A stretch of DNA of 64,000 nucleotides from NCBI RefSeq assembly GCF_018687195.1, contig NZ_CP061321.1, positions 372,001 to 436,000 of the forward strand, in the 5' to 3' direction. The notes under the pieces were generated by a model. The model had not been told where the DNA came from. It made no database searches and saw only the letters and a program-made list of their open reading frames with translations. Source of the DNA: Polynucleobacter sp. MWH-UH2A (lineage in GTDB: Bacteria; Pseudomonadota; Gammaproteobacteria; Burkholderiales; Burkholderiaceae). Within the stretch, counting starts at the first letter, position 1. Every line of letters starts with the position of its first letter. Made by a program: the position numbers and the translations under genes. Shown here piece after piece: positions 1 through 8,214 of the stretch.

Positions 1-379
1 TATTAAGTAGCTCGCGTAAGTGTGTACAGCCTGCAATGCCGCCGAGATGGGTTTGAATCGTTTTTCTCCAGCCCTTGCCTAGGCGTTCGCCAATCAACGC
101 AGTCATCGGCGGAATAACTTGTGGACATTCGGGATGGGGGTGTCCCACCATCGCCACCTCAATATCCTGAATCACTAATTCAGTATTGAGTGTCACTCTG
201 ACCCACATGTCATGAAAAGCTTCACCAGGTTGCCAAGTGGTGCCACCAGTTGTAAATGGCGTCGCCTTGAAATCTTTTAAATGCCCCTCAATATCCCATA
301 AGCCATCTTCCCGTGCATAGCCCTGAAAAGTGATTTCACGGGTATGGAGTGGTGATCTAGGCTTTGGTGATGAGAGCAT
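1..379 (-). CDS. DUF2889 domain protein, 3' part outside window
   Basis: Reading the complement from the ATG at 379 gives 126 codons without a stop, running off the left edge. The translation contains the stretches REITFQGYAREDGLWDIEGHL and TALIGERLGKGWRKTI with an HLGG segment, which I recognise as the DUF2889 family, common in Betaproteobacteria and of unknown function. No ribosome binding site is obvious upstream of the ATG. The gene is divergent from the RsuA-type gene that starts at 487. The family call is from memory of conserved segments; function is not assigned. Confidence 0.75.
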   Translation of the reverse strand, partial: MLSSPKPRSPLHTREITFQGYAREDGLWDIEGHLKDFKATPFTTGGTTWQPGEAFHDMWVRVTLNTELVIQDIEVAMVGHPHPECPQVIPPMTALIGERLGKGWRKTIQTHLGGIAGCTHLRELLN

Positions 380-447
380 GGTGATGAGCTGAAGAACTAA
401 TTTGTCTAGTCTTAATGATAATGAATTGAGGCAAAACTTGCCATGCA

Positions 448-484
448 AGCATGTCTAAACATGCTCTGTAGTATGCTCTGCAGC
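448..484. repeat. inverted repeat followed by tandem 12-mer
   Basis: Positions 448-454 (AGCATGT) and 459-465 (ACATGCT) form a perfect 7-bp inverted repeat with a 4-nt spacer. Two copies of a 12-mer follow directly at 461-472 and 473-484, matching at 10 of 12 positions. The second copy ends two bases before the start codon of the pseudouridine synthase gene, where a ribosome binding site is expected but not seen. The block could be an operator or a translation-controlling hairpin; both are guesses. Confidence 0.5.
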
Positions 485-486
485 AT

Positions 487-1215
487 ATGGCAAAACCAAT
501 CTCGCTTGAAAAAATCTTATTTAGCCAAGGCTTTGGCACACGGCGTTATTGCGCAGATTTAGTCTATGCGGATTTGGTAAGAGTGAATGGGGTTTTGGCT
601 GAAGATCCCGATGAACGAATTTCCACTGAGAGCCTCACTCTCAATGTAGACGGTAAAGATTGGGAATATCACGAGAAGGCCTACATTGCATTTAACAAGC
701 CTATGAATTACGAGTGCTCTCATAAGACAACACACCACGCTAGTGTCTACAGTCTATTGCCTGCGCCATTTATAGAACGAGGTCTGCAATGCGTGGGGCG
801 TTTGGATTATGACACTACTGGCTTGCTACTGATTTCGGATGATGGCCAATTTATTCATAAAATGACAACGCCAAAAAAGAATATCGGCAAAGTCTATGAG
901 ATTACTGCAGCAAGTGCGATTACCCAATCTCAGATTGACCACTTACTCAATGGTGTAGTTTTGGATGATGATCCAAGGCCATGTTATGCCACTGCTTGCC
1001 AACAGGTTTCCGAGAACGTATTGGCAATGACTATTGTTGAAGGAAGATATCATCAGGTAAAACGCATGATGGCTGCGGTTGGTAATCATGTAGCTCAATT
1101 ACACCGTGCGCAAATCGGTGAGTACCTTATGCCAAAGGATTTACCGGAAGGTCAGTGGCGCTGGCTTTATCCAGATGATTTGCGCCTTCTATCTCAAAGC
1201 GTGGATGCTAAGTGA
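487..1215 (+). CDS. rsuA: RsuA/RluB/E/F-family rRNA pseudouridine synthase
   Basis: The 242-residue protein has an N-terminal S4 RNA-binding domain (about residues 4-55) and a pseudouridine synthase domain. The catalytic aspartate is D107 in GRLDYDTTGLLL. Further family motifs are FNKP near residue 70 and GRYHQVKRM towards the C-terminus. RsuA makes pseudouridine 516 in 16S rRNA. The short length and overall layout fit RsuA better than RluB, though RluE/RluF-type specificity cannot be excluded by eye. The stop overlaps the GTG start of the next gene. No clear Shine-Dalgarno is seen; repeats occupy the leader. Confidence 0.82.
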   Translation: MAKPISLEKILFSQGFGTRRYCADLVYADLVRVNGVLAEDPDERISTESLTLNVDGKDWEYHEKAYIAFNKPMNYECSHKTTHHASVYSLLPAPFIERGLQCVGRLDYDTTGLLLISDDGQFIHKMTTPKKNIGKVYEITAASAITQSQIDHLLNGVVLDDDPRPCYATACQQVSENVLAMTIVEGRYHQVKRMMAAVGNHVAQLHRAQIGEYLMPKDLPEGQWRWLYPDDLRLLSQSVDAK

Positions 1216-1505
1216 AGCCTACTCGAGTACCCAGCGATTTTGATTTTGAGAAACATCTTCCCTTGTGGAAACGGGATGCTACAGGTATTGCGATTGAGCG
1301 CAATTTTGTTTTTAAAGATTTTCAGGAAGCGTTTGCATTTATGACGCTATGTGCGCATTACGCTGAAGAAATTGATCATCACCCCGATTGGTCAAATACT
1401 TGGAATCGAGTCAATGTGCGTTTAAGTACTCACTCAGAAAACGCATTAACGCAATTAGACATTGAAATGGCTAAAGCAATGGATGCCTTTGCTGACCAAA
1501 TCTAA
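1212..1505 (+). CDS. phhB: pterin-4a-carbinolamine dehydratase
   Basis: The 97-residue protein carries the family core EIDHHPDWSNTWNRVNVRLS at about residues 52-71 followed by STHSENALTQLD, as expected for the pterin carbinolamine dehydratase/DCoH fold. It dehydrates 4a-hydroxytetrahydrobiopterin, normally recycling cofactor for phenylalanine hydroxylase; no hydroxylase gene lies in this window. Translation starts at a GTG (1212-1214) that overlaps the preceding stop codon, so the gene is probably coupled to the pseudouridine synthase. Length is typical for the family. Confidence 0.88.
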   Translation: MKPTRVPSDFDFEKHLPLWKRDATGIAIERNFVFKDFQEAFAFMTLCAHYAEEIDHHPDWSNTWNRVNVRLSTHSENALTQLDIEMAKAMDAFADQI

Positions 1506-1514
1506 ATCTAGAAA

Positions 1515-1730
1515 TTAATGCTCATCACCTTCTTGGTCTTCCTCATTGAGGCTCATCAAGATAGTTGCCAGTAGGCCATAGACCACTTCCGTAGAGATCA
1601 TGCCATCCTCATCTAGCTCGTCAATCAGGTCATTGAGGCAGTCCTCGGTAGGCTCATTGAGTAGAGTCATGGCGCATTCGCAGCCATAGTTAAAGTCTTC
1701 GTCATTTTGGTCTTGGTGATCGTTGGGCAT
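1515..1730 (-). CDS. small acidic protein of unknown function
   Basis: This 71-residue protein is very rich in Asp and Glu and contains three cysteines in its central part (GCECAMTLL, EDC). A good ribosome binding site, AAGGAT, stands a few bases before the ATG at 1730, which is the main reason to accept it as a gene. It converges on the pterin dehydratase gene with about 10 bp between the stops. There is no signal peptide or membrane segment. I do not recognise the family; a protein-binding role is possible but has no direct support. Confidence 0.6.
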   Translation of the reverse strand: MPNDHQDQNDEDFNYGCECAMTLLNEPTEDCLNDLIDELDEDGMISTEVVYGLLATILMSLNEEDQEGDEH

Positions 1731-1898
1731 AGTTATCCTTAATAGAGATCTCAGAATAGCAAATTACTCGATAGCTGCCTACTAAGGCCCTGTCTTGACA
1801 TGGCAAGGCGGACGCAGGTGATAGCCACATTTCATGTGCAATCGCACAATTTTGATAATGATTTATAGTAATTTGAAAAATAAAACAGAGGAGATAGC

Positions 1899-2396
1899 AT
1901 GCAGCTAAATATCAATGGCCAGGTTCACAATATTGATGTGGAGCCAAATATGCCCTTGTTATGGGCAATTCGGGAAGTGGTGGGTCTAACGGGCACAAAG
2001 TATGGATGTGGGGTCGCGCAATGTGGTGCCTGCACTGTCTATATGAATGGTGAGCCTGTCCGTTCCTGTTCTATTCCAGTATCAGCTGTGGGCGCTGCCA
2101 AAATCACCACGATTGAATCGCTCTCCAAAGACAATACGCATCCAGTTCAGAAAGCCTGGATTGCCTTAGATGTTCCTCAGTGCGGATATTGTCAATCTGG
2201 TCAAGTAATGGCTGCTGCAGCATTGCTAAAGAGAATTCCAAAGCCAACTGATGCTGATATTGATAATGCAATGTCGAATATTTGTCGTTGTGGCACTTAT
2301 CAAAAAATTCGTGATGGCATTCATGTGGCATCGGGTCAGAAAAAATTAGCAGAAGTGTTGGCGCAGTACCAGGCTTCTCCAGCAACGCGTGGTTAA
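1899..2396 (+). CDS. iorA: [2Fe-2S] small subunit of IorAB-type molybdenum hydroxylase
   Basis: The 165-residue protein has the two-cluster architecture of xanthine oxidase-family small subunits. A plant-type ferredoxin domain holds [17 protein letters not shown] with a fourth Cys in RSC (about residues 40-64). An all-alpha domain holds CGYCQSGQ and [10 protein letters not shown]. These carry electrons away from the molybdenum site of the large subunit encoded next. A strong GAGGAG ribosome binding site precedes the ATG. It resembles the alpha subunit of isoquinoline 1-oxidoreductase, but the true substrate cannot be read from sequence. It ends just before the large-subunit start, consistent with an operon. 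Confidence 0.88.
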   Translation: MQLNINGQVHNIDVEPNMPLLWAIREVVGLTGTKYGCGVAQCGACTVYMNGEPVRSCSIPVSAVGAAKITTIESLSKDNTHPVQKAWIALDVPQCGYCQSGQVMAAAALLKRIPKPTDADIDNAMSNICRCGTYQKIRDGIHVASGQKKLAEVLAQYQASPATRG

Positions 2397-2406
2397 GGGG
2401 AAGAAC

Positions 2407-4617
2407 ATGACACTTGAAAATACTTCACGTCGCGATTTCATTATTAAAGGCACTCTGCTTGGTGGAGGCCTTATGCTGGGTATTGGCGCTCTCCCAGAAA
2501 GCGCTGTAGCTCAAACGGGGGCTCAGTATGATCCCAATACGCCTACCAAGGCTGGTGATGCAGAGGTCAATGCCTGGGTCAGCATCAAACCAGATGACAC
2601 TGTCTATATTCGGATTGCTCGTTCAGAAATGGGCCAAGGTACTCGTACTGGTCTAGCGCAATTAGTGACCGAGGAGTTGGAATGTAATTGGAAGAAAGTA
2701 AAAACACAGTCAGCTACTCCAGGCCAAAGCTTGGCACGCAAGCGCGTGTGGGGTGAGCACGGTACTGGCGGTAGTCGTGGCATTCGAATTTCTGAAGACT
2801 ATGTTCGACGCGGCGCTGCTGCCGCTCGCAGCATGTTGCTCCAAGCGGCTGCAAATCAATGGAATGTTCCTGTTTCAGAGCTAACGGTTGATAAAGGCGT
2901 GATTACACACGTACCATCAGGTCGCAAAATAACTTATGGAAAAGTGGCAGAGCTGGCTTCAACCTTAACACCACCTGATCCAAAATCAATCACCTTAAGG
3001 GATCCGCGCAAGTGGAAGGTTGCTGGTCAGCCTTATGCGCGCATTGATACCGCCAACAAAGTCAACGGTACCAAGGTGTATGGCGCTGATTTGCAAATGC
3101 CAGACATGTTGTGCGCATCTGTGAAGTCCTGCCCGGTATTTGGTGGCAAGCTTGTTAGTTATGACGAGGCAAAGATCCGGGGAATGCGTGGCGTAAAAGG
3201 GGTGGTGCAGATTAATGACAGTACCGTTGCCGTAGTGGCCGATACATGGTGGCGTGCAAATACTGCTTTAAATACTTTGCCGATTGTCTGGGATGAGGGT
3301 AAAGCAGCAAACGTATCTCAGGATGCGATTAATCAGATGTTGCGCAGCGGCCTAGATGAACAAGGTGACTTCTGGCAGCGCAAGGTAGGAGATGCGCCTC
3401 AGGCTATTAATAGCTCAGCTAAAAAAGTTGAAGCTATTTATTTCACGCCATTCCGTGCACACGTCACGATGGAGCCGATGAATGCCACTGTAAAGATTAG
3501 CGGTGATCGCGCTGAGGCTTGGGTACCAACCCAAAATGGCGAAGGCTCGTTGGCAGCACTGTCAGAAGCTACTGGCATTCCTCTGGCTAATTGCGAAGTT
3601 TATAAGCTTGACTCAGGTTGCGGTCTTGGTCGCCGTGGTTCTACGCAAGACTTTGTGACCTATGCAGCTAAAGTGGCGCAAAAATATCCAGGAACACCTG
3701 TAAAAGTGCTGTGGAGTCGTGAAGAAGACATGACGCATGACTACTACCATCCGATCGCGATGGCGAAGATGAGTGCGGGTATTGACAGCAGTGGCAATCT
3801 CACTGGTATGCACATCAAGGTGGCGGGCCAGTCTATTAACGCGACACTAGCGCCTTCAGCAATCAAGGATGGAAAAGATGAGCGGCAATTACAAGGTCTT
3901 TATGAAAAAGGTCCGGATGCTCAGCTTGGCTATACCTTCCCAACCCTCTTGACTGAATACGTCATGAAAAATACCCATGTACCAGTCGGACCATGGCGTG
4001 GGGTTAACACAAACCAAAATGGCATTTTTATGGAATGCTTTATGGATGAGTGCGCCAAGGCAGCGGGTAAAGATCCTGTGAGGTTTAGGCAGGCGGTAAT
4101 GCAAAACCACCCGAAGCATTTGGGTGTACTCAATGCTGCTGCTGAAAAGGCGAATTGGGATAAGCCTTTGCCTGCAGGTACTTACCGTGGCGTTGCGCAA
4201 TTCATGGGATATGCCAGTTACTCAGCATGCGTCGCCGAAGTATCGGTAGATGGGAACATGGTGCATGTGAAACGATTAGTATTCGCTTTGAATTCAGGTC
4301 ATGTTGTGAACCCTTACTTAACACGTGAGCAGATTGAAGGTTCTGTGGCGATGGCTTTGGGGGCAATCTTTAATCCCGAGATTTCTGTTGAGAATGGACG
4401 TATCAAGCAACAGAACCTGGATTCATATCCTCTTCTGAAGCTAGCTTCAACCCCCCGAATCGAAACGGTTCTAGTGCCCACTTATGATTTCTGGGGCGGG
4501 GTAGGTGAGCCAACGATCTGTGTGGTTGGTCCCGCAGTTGCTAATGCAATTTCAGCAGCAATTGGTAGACCAGTGCGGAACTTCCCGCTGTCTAAAGAAG
4601 GTTTAAGTCTCGCTTAA
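2407..4617 (+). CDS. iorB: molybdopterin-binding large subunit, Tat-exported (IorB-like)
   Basis: I place the start at the ATG at 2407, because AGGGGAAG lies just upstream; an in-frame GTG at 2389 would overlap the small-subunit gene. The 736-residue protein opens with a twin-arginine signal (SRRDFIIKGT, hydrophobic run, AVA-Q near residue 36), so the complex should be exported folded. Family motifs include GQGTRTGLAQLVTEEL, GCGLGRRGS and, near the C-terminus, GGVGEP with the catalytic glutamate. This matches aldehyde/isoquinoline oxidoreductase beta subunits, which use molybdopterin cytosine dinucleotide. No cytochrome subunit or XdhC-type maturation gene lies beside it. Confidence 0.88.
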   Translation: MTLENTSRRDFIIKGTLLGGGLMLGIGALPESAVAQTGAQYDPNTPTKAGDAEVNAWVSIKPDDTVYIRIARSEMGQGTRTGLAQLVTEELECNWKKVKTQSATPGQSLARKRVWGEHGTGGSRGIRISEDYVRRGAAAARSMLLQAAANQWNVPVSELTVDKGVITHVPSGRKITYGKVAELASTLTPPDPKSITLRDPRKWKVAGQPYARIDTANKVNGTKVYGADLQMPDMLCASVKSCPVFGGKLVSYDEAKIRGMRGVKGVVQINDSTVAVVADTWWRANTALNTLPIVWDEGKAANVSQDAINQMLRSGLDEQGDFWQRKVGDAPQAINSSAKKVEAIYFTPFRAHVTMEPMNATVKISGDRAEAWVPTQNGEGSLAALSEATGIPLANCEVYKLDSGCGLGRRGSTQDFVTYAAKVAQKYPGTPVKVLWSREEDMTHDYYHPIAMAKMSAGIDSSGNLTGMHIKVAGQSINATLAPSAIKDGKDERQLQGLYEKGPDAQLGYTFPTLLTEYVMKNTHVPVGPWRGVNTNQNGIFMECFMDECAKAAGKDPVRFRQAVMQNHPKHLGVLNAAAEKANWDKPLPAGTYRGVAQFMGYASYSACVAEVSVDGNMVHVKRLVFALNSGHVVNPYLTREQIEGSVAMALGAIFNPEISVENGRIKQQNLDSYPLLKLASTPRIETVLVPTYDFWGGVGEPTICVVGPAVANAISAAIGRPVRNFPLSKEGLSLA

Positions 4618-4695
4618 ATTCTTGGCTTGTAATATATGGCTTCATCAGTGGAATGATTGATGGAGCCATTTTTATATTTGGCTTACCATGGCGTA

Positions 4696-5292
4696 ATGCA
4701 GGCGAATATCAAGCTCTCAAAAAGCATTCTATTTTTTATTGCGCTAATACCGCTAGGGCGCCTATTGTGGTTGGCAAACGGTGATGGCTTGGGAGCTAAT
4801 CCGATCGAATTCATTACCCGTTCTACAGGCACTTGGGCTTTGGTATTTTTATGTCTCGCCCTTTCGATGACGCCTATGCGCATGATTACGGGCTCTGTCG
4901 TATGGATAAAGTATCGCCGTATGCTTGGACTATTTTGTTTCTTTTATGCCTGCCTACATTTTGGAATTTGGTTTTATTTGGATCAAAGCCTAGATTTACA
5001 AGCCATGATTCATGATGTTTTCAAGCGCCCATTTATCACGATGGGTTTCTTAAGCCTCATCTTATTACTACCTCTAGCATTCACATCCAATCAATGGTCG
5101 ATTCGTCGGTTAGGCAAGCGTTGGACGCTATTGCATAAATTGGTTTACATCATCGCCTGTACGGCTATTACTCACTATTGGTGGCATAAAGCTGGGAAAA
5201 ATGATTTGGGAGCGGTCGCGATTTATGCCGGCATTCTCTTCGGCTTGCTCTCTCTGAGATTGCCAGTGATTCGCGGATGGTTTAAGGCTTAA
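4696..5292 (+). CDS. msrQ: MsrQ/YedZ heme-binding membrane subunit
   Basis: The protein, 198 residues from the ATG at 4696, has about six hydrophobic segments and family stretches GANPIEFITRSTGTWAL, RRMLGLFCFFYACLHF and LLHKLVYIIACTAITHYWW, with several histidines suited to heme ligation. MsrQ is the inner-membrane cytochrome b that feeds electrons to the periplasmic methionine sulfoxide reductase MsrP. An in-frame TTG at 4657 would add 13 residues; the ATG fits the family length better. The usual msrP neighbour is missing; instead a different exported molybdoenzyme lies directly upstream. Confidence 0.85.
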   Translation: MQANIKLSKSILFFIALIPLGRLLWLANGDGLGANPIEFITRSTGTWALVFLCLALSMTPMRMITGSVVWIKYRRMLGLFCFFYACLHFGIWFYLDQSLDLQAMIHDVFKRPFITMGFLSLILLLPLAFTSNQWSIRRLGKRWTLLHKLVYIIACTAITHYWWHKAGKNDLGAVAIYAGILFGLLSLRLPVIRGWFKA

Positions 5293-5315
5293 GCGCTCTA
5301 TGGCCTAATAAGTTG

Positions 5316-5939
5316 TCAATCAGAGAAGACCAGCTCTGGAATCGATTCCAAATTTAGCAACTCAAGTGCAGTATCAGGTGTGGCATTAAGCCAGCGGTCA
5401 AACAAATCGGGTCGCAATGGAACAACAGTACGTTTTTCATCTTCAGGTTTATGACAACGCCGCATAACTGGATGCTTGCCTGCATCAATGGTCAGCATCG
5501 AGAAAGACACAATCAACTCACCGGTTTCTGGTTCAGTCCAGGTGTCCCAAATGGAAGCAATTGCCATTGGCTCTTGATTGGCCTGGCTAATTTTTGTTCT
5601 GACTGCTTTCCCGGATTCATAGCAGGGTTCATAAAATGCATCCGCTAACGCTAAAGCGTAGTGGCGCTTTGACCATGCATGCTTATAGGACGGCTTTTCA
5701 CTAACTGTTTCAGATCGAGAGTTATAGGTTTTTCTGCCGATCTCTTCATCTTTTGCCCAGGCTGGAATAAGTCCAAAGCGGGCTGGGCCCATAGCAGTGC
5801 GCTGGGTATTATGGCTCTTTAGAATAATCATTCCCGGATAGGTGGGAAAGACATCATGGGCACTTGATGGTGGTAAATCTAGGTCAAAGTGAGTCTTGAC
5901 CCAATCAACATTGGCGGTGGTGAGATATTGAACACACAT
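5316..5939 (-). CDS. yedK: SRAP (HMCES/YedK) abasic-site processing protein
   Basis: The 207-residue protein begins Met-Cys, exposing Cys2 after methionine removal; this is the residue that bonds covalently to abasic sites in single-stranded DNA. The other family signatures are visible: the NSRSET segment, ALADAFYEP with the catalytic Glu, and HPVM with the conserved His. SRAP proteins shield abasic sites during replication. The stop is 24 bp from the convergent msrQ stop. Length is typical. No LexA box of the type found at 42842 is visible upstream. Confidence 0.87.
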   Translation of the reverse strand: MCVQYLTTANVDWVKTHFDLDLPPSSAHDVFPTYPGMIILKSHNTQRTAMGPARFGLIPAWAKDEEIGRKTYNSRSETVSEKPSYKHAWSKRHYALALADAFYEPCYESGKAVRTKISQANQEPMAIASIWDTWTEPETGELIVSFSMLTIDAGKHPVMRRCHKPEDEKRTVVPLRPDLFDRWLNATPDTALELLNLESIPELVFSD

Positions 5940-6018
5940 AAAGCTATTTTACTAATGGCAATGCCGGCATGCCGATGTCAGCTGTTAACATTGAGACTCC
6001 CAAGATAAGAGAGTCCTC

Positions 6019-6834
6019 ATGAGAAAACTAGTATTCAAAAGCCTATTGATTGTTGCCCTCGGTGGCGTAACAAGCTCTATTTATGCGCAACAAAGTGGTT
6101 TGCCAGTTAATGCGGCTGCCTCAGTGAATGGCGTCATCATTACTAATGACATGGTTGAGCAAGGTATCAGAGTTGCTCTGTCTCAAGGTCAAAAAGATTC
6201 TCCTGAATTGCGCAAAGCAGTGATCGAGAAATACATCGAAGTGCTATTGCTATCTCAGCAAGCTGAAAAAGATGGCTTGGCAAACTCAGACAAAGCCAAT
6301 ACGCAACTTGCCATGATTCGCCAAAACTACTTGGCTGATTTAGAGCTTGCTACATTTATGGAGAAAAATCCTATTACCGATGCAGATGTACGTGCTGAGT
6401 ACAATAAGCAAGTAGCATCTTTGGGACCACAGGGCATGATTGTGGAATATAAGATTAGCGATATCGCCGTTGCTACTGAAGCAGATGCTCAAGCAGCTAT
6501 GAATCGTATTAAAAAAGGCGAAACCTTTGATAAAGTAGCGCGTAGCGTTTCCTTAGCTCCGAATAAAGCTCAGGGCGGTGCAGCTGGCTGGGTTCAGCCT
6601 GGACAGCTTCCTCAACCATTATCTGTTGCCATCACCAATCTGAATAAGGGGCAAGTATCTACGCCCATTCAGATGCAAGAAGGTTGGTATCTCGTTAAGC
6701 TTGAGGATAAGCGCTCTAGCAAGCCACCAACATTTGAGCAGGCAGAAAAAGCGGTACGTGCAGGCATGATGCAGAAAAAACAATTTGAGTTCTTATCTCA
6801 GATTGCTAAAGATTCGAAAATTATCGTTCAGTAA
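6019..6834 (+). CDS. periplasmic parvulin-type peptidyl-prolyl isomerase
   Basis: The 271-residue protein starts with a Sec signal peptide (MRKLVFKSLLIVALGG..., cleavage after YAQ near residue 25). A SurA-N-like helical region follows (about 30-120), then a PpiC rotamase domain (about 140-232) with GGAAGWVQPGQLP and EGWYLVKLED. It probably helps fold outer-membrane or periplasmic proteins. The single PPIase domain separates it from SurA, which has two. The start has GAGAGTCCTC just upstream. A strong hairpin terminator follows immediately. Confidence 0.85.
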   Translation: MRKLVFKSLLIVALGGVTSSIYAQQSGLPVNAAASVNGVIITNDMVEQGIRVALSQGQKDSPELRKAVIEKYIEVLLLSQQAEKDGLANSDKANTQLAMIRQNYLADLELATFMEKNPITDADVRAEYNKQVASLGPQGMIVEYKISDIAVATEADAQAAMNRIKKGETFDKVARSVSLAPNKAQGGAAGWVQPGQLPQPLSVAITNLNKGQVSTPIQMQEGWYLVKLEDKRSSKPPTFEQAEKAVRAGMMQKKQFEFLSQIAKDSKIIVQ

Positions 6835-6863
6835 AAAAGGCCCCAAGGGGCCTTTTATTTTTT
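6835..6863. terminator. bidirectional rho-independent terminator
   Basis: A 9-bp stem AAAAGGCCC/GGGCCTTTT with a 4-nt loop is followed by a T-rich tract and preceded by an A-run on the other strand. It sits between the convergent parvulin and folA genes and should serve both. Confidence 0.85.
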
Positions 6864-6868
6864 TATGC

Positions 6869-7357
6869 TTATTTGCGCTCTAGGGTGACGAAGGCAAAAT
6901 CAATATTATTTTCTGATCCCGGTACGCGTTCAACTTCTTTCCATTCGGATGCGTTAGGGATTTCAAAGAAGGTGTCACCATCCTCTACGTCAATATCAAT
7001 CTCCGTTACGTAGAGACGATCCGCTTTATCAAATGCTTGTTTAAAGAGTTGCTCTCCACCAATGACAAATACTCTCGGTGAGTCGGCAAGACTAGCAAGT
7101 GCCTCATCTAGCGAACCAGCGAGTTCTGCACCTGTAGGCGAGTAGTCTGCATTACGGCTGACAACGATGTTGCGGCGTCCTGGCAATGGTCGACCAATCG
7201 ATTCCCAAGTCTTTCTTCCCATGATGACGGGGTGACCCATGGTGACGCGTTTAAAAAACTGGAGATCCGCTGAGATTTTCCAGGGCATCTGGTTATCGCG
7301 GCCAATCACGTGATTACGTGAGCGGGCAACAATCATCGAGATAGCAGCTTGAGTCAT
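6869..7357 (-). CDS. folA: dihydrofolate reductase
   Basis: The protein is 162 residues from the ATG at 7357. It shows the hallmark segments NHVIGRDNQMPWKISADLQFFK with the catalytic D31, GHPVIMGRKTWESIGRPLPGR and VFVIGGEQLF (NADPH binding). It reduces dihydrofolate to tetrahydrofolate and so recycles the product of the upstream thymidylate synthase. An in-frame TTG two codons earlier is possible but less likely. The thyA stop is 8 bp upstream, so the two are one transcription unit. Confidence 0.96.
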   Translation of the reverse strand: MTQAAISMIVARSRNHVIGRDNQMPWKISADLQFFKRVTMGHPVIMGRKTWESIGRPLPGRRNIVVSRNADYSPTGAELAGSLDEALASLADSPRVFVIGGEQLFKQAFDKADRLYVTEIDIDVEDGDTFFEIPNASEWKEVERVPGSENNIDFAFVTLERK

Positions 7358-7365
7358 AAGCAATC

Positions 7366-8160
7366 TTATACGGCTACAGGAGCTTTGATGTGTGGATGGG
7401 ATTCGTAGCCAATGATTTCAAAGTCCTCAAACTCATAATCAAAGATTGAGTTTGGTTTGCGGAGGATATTGAGTTTCGGCAGTGGGAAAAAGTCTCTAGA
7501 TAGCTGTAGATTCACTTGCTCAAGGTGATTGCTATATAAGTGGCAGTCACCACCGGTCCAAATAAAATCACCCACTTCTAAATTGCATTGTTGCGCCATC
7601 ATATGGGTCAGCAAGGCATAACTTGCGATATTAAATGGCACGCCTAAGAAGATGTCTGCACTGCGTTGATAAAGTTGGCAAGAAAGTTTGCCGTCAGCAA
7701 CATAGAACTGAAAGAAAGCATGGCAAGGTGCCAAAGCCATACGCGGAATATCGGCCACGTTCCAGGCAGAAACAATAATGCGACGAGAATCCGGATTTTT
7801 CTTGATAGTCTCTACAACCTCAGAGATTTGATCAATGTGTTGACCATTGGGTGCTGGCCATGAGCGCCATTGATAACCGTAGATGGGGCCAAGATCACCA
7901 TCTGGTGCGGCCCATTCATTCCAAATCGATACGCCACGTTCTTTCAGCCAATTGTTGTCAGTGCTACCTTTGAGAAACCAAAGCAATTCATAAATGATGG
8001 ATTTCAGGTGCAGCTTCTTGGTGGTCATCATTGGAAAGCCGTCTGCCAAGTTAAAGCGCATCTGATGGCCAAATACAGAGATCGTGCCTGTTCCAGTCCG
8101 GTCGGACTTATTAACGCCCTTGGCAAGGACTTCTTTCATGAGATCGTGATATTGGCGCAT
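7366..8160 (-). CDS. thyA: thymidylate synthase
   Basis: The 264-residue protein is the same length as E. coli ThyA and has the nucleophile C146 in [23 protein letters not shown] binds dUMP phosphate and [15 protein letters not shown] is the arginine-containing loop. [18 protein letters not shown] and DCHLYSNH also match. It methylates dUMP to dTMP with methylenetetrahydrofolate, generating dihydrofolate for FolA encoded next. The 54 bp upstream, before the ferredoxin reductase stop, hold no obvious terminator or promoter. Confidence 0.97.
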   Translation of the reverse strand: MRQYHDLMKEVLAKGVNKSDRTGTGTISVFGHQMRFNLADGFPMMTTKKLHLKSIIYELLWFLKGSTDNNWLKERGVSIWNEWAAPDGDLGPIYGYQWRSWPAPNGQHIDQISEVVETIKKNPDSRRIIVSAWNVADIPRMALAPCHAFFQFYVADGKLSCQLYQRSADIFLGVPFNIASYALLTHMMAQQCNLEVGDFIWTGGDCHLYSNHLEQVNLQLSRDFFPLPKLNILRKPNSIFDYEFEDFEIIGYESHPHIKAPVAV

Positions 8161-8214
8161 AGATATTAGGTTGGTAACTAAATAAAGGGCTAAATAGGGT
8201 TAATAAGGGATAGC

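Noticed and set aside
1795..1823. TTGACA upstream of the IorA gene as a promoter
   Set aside because: The -35 is perfect, but the hexamer 17 bp downstream (GTGATA) is a poor -10 and no better pairing was found.
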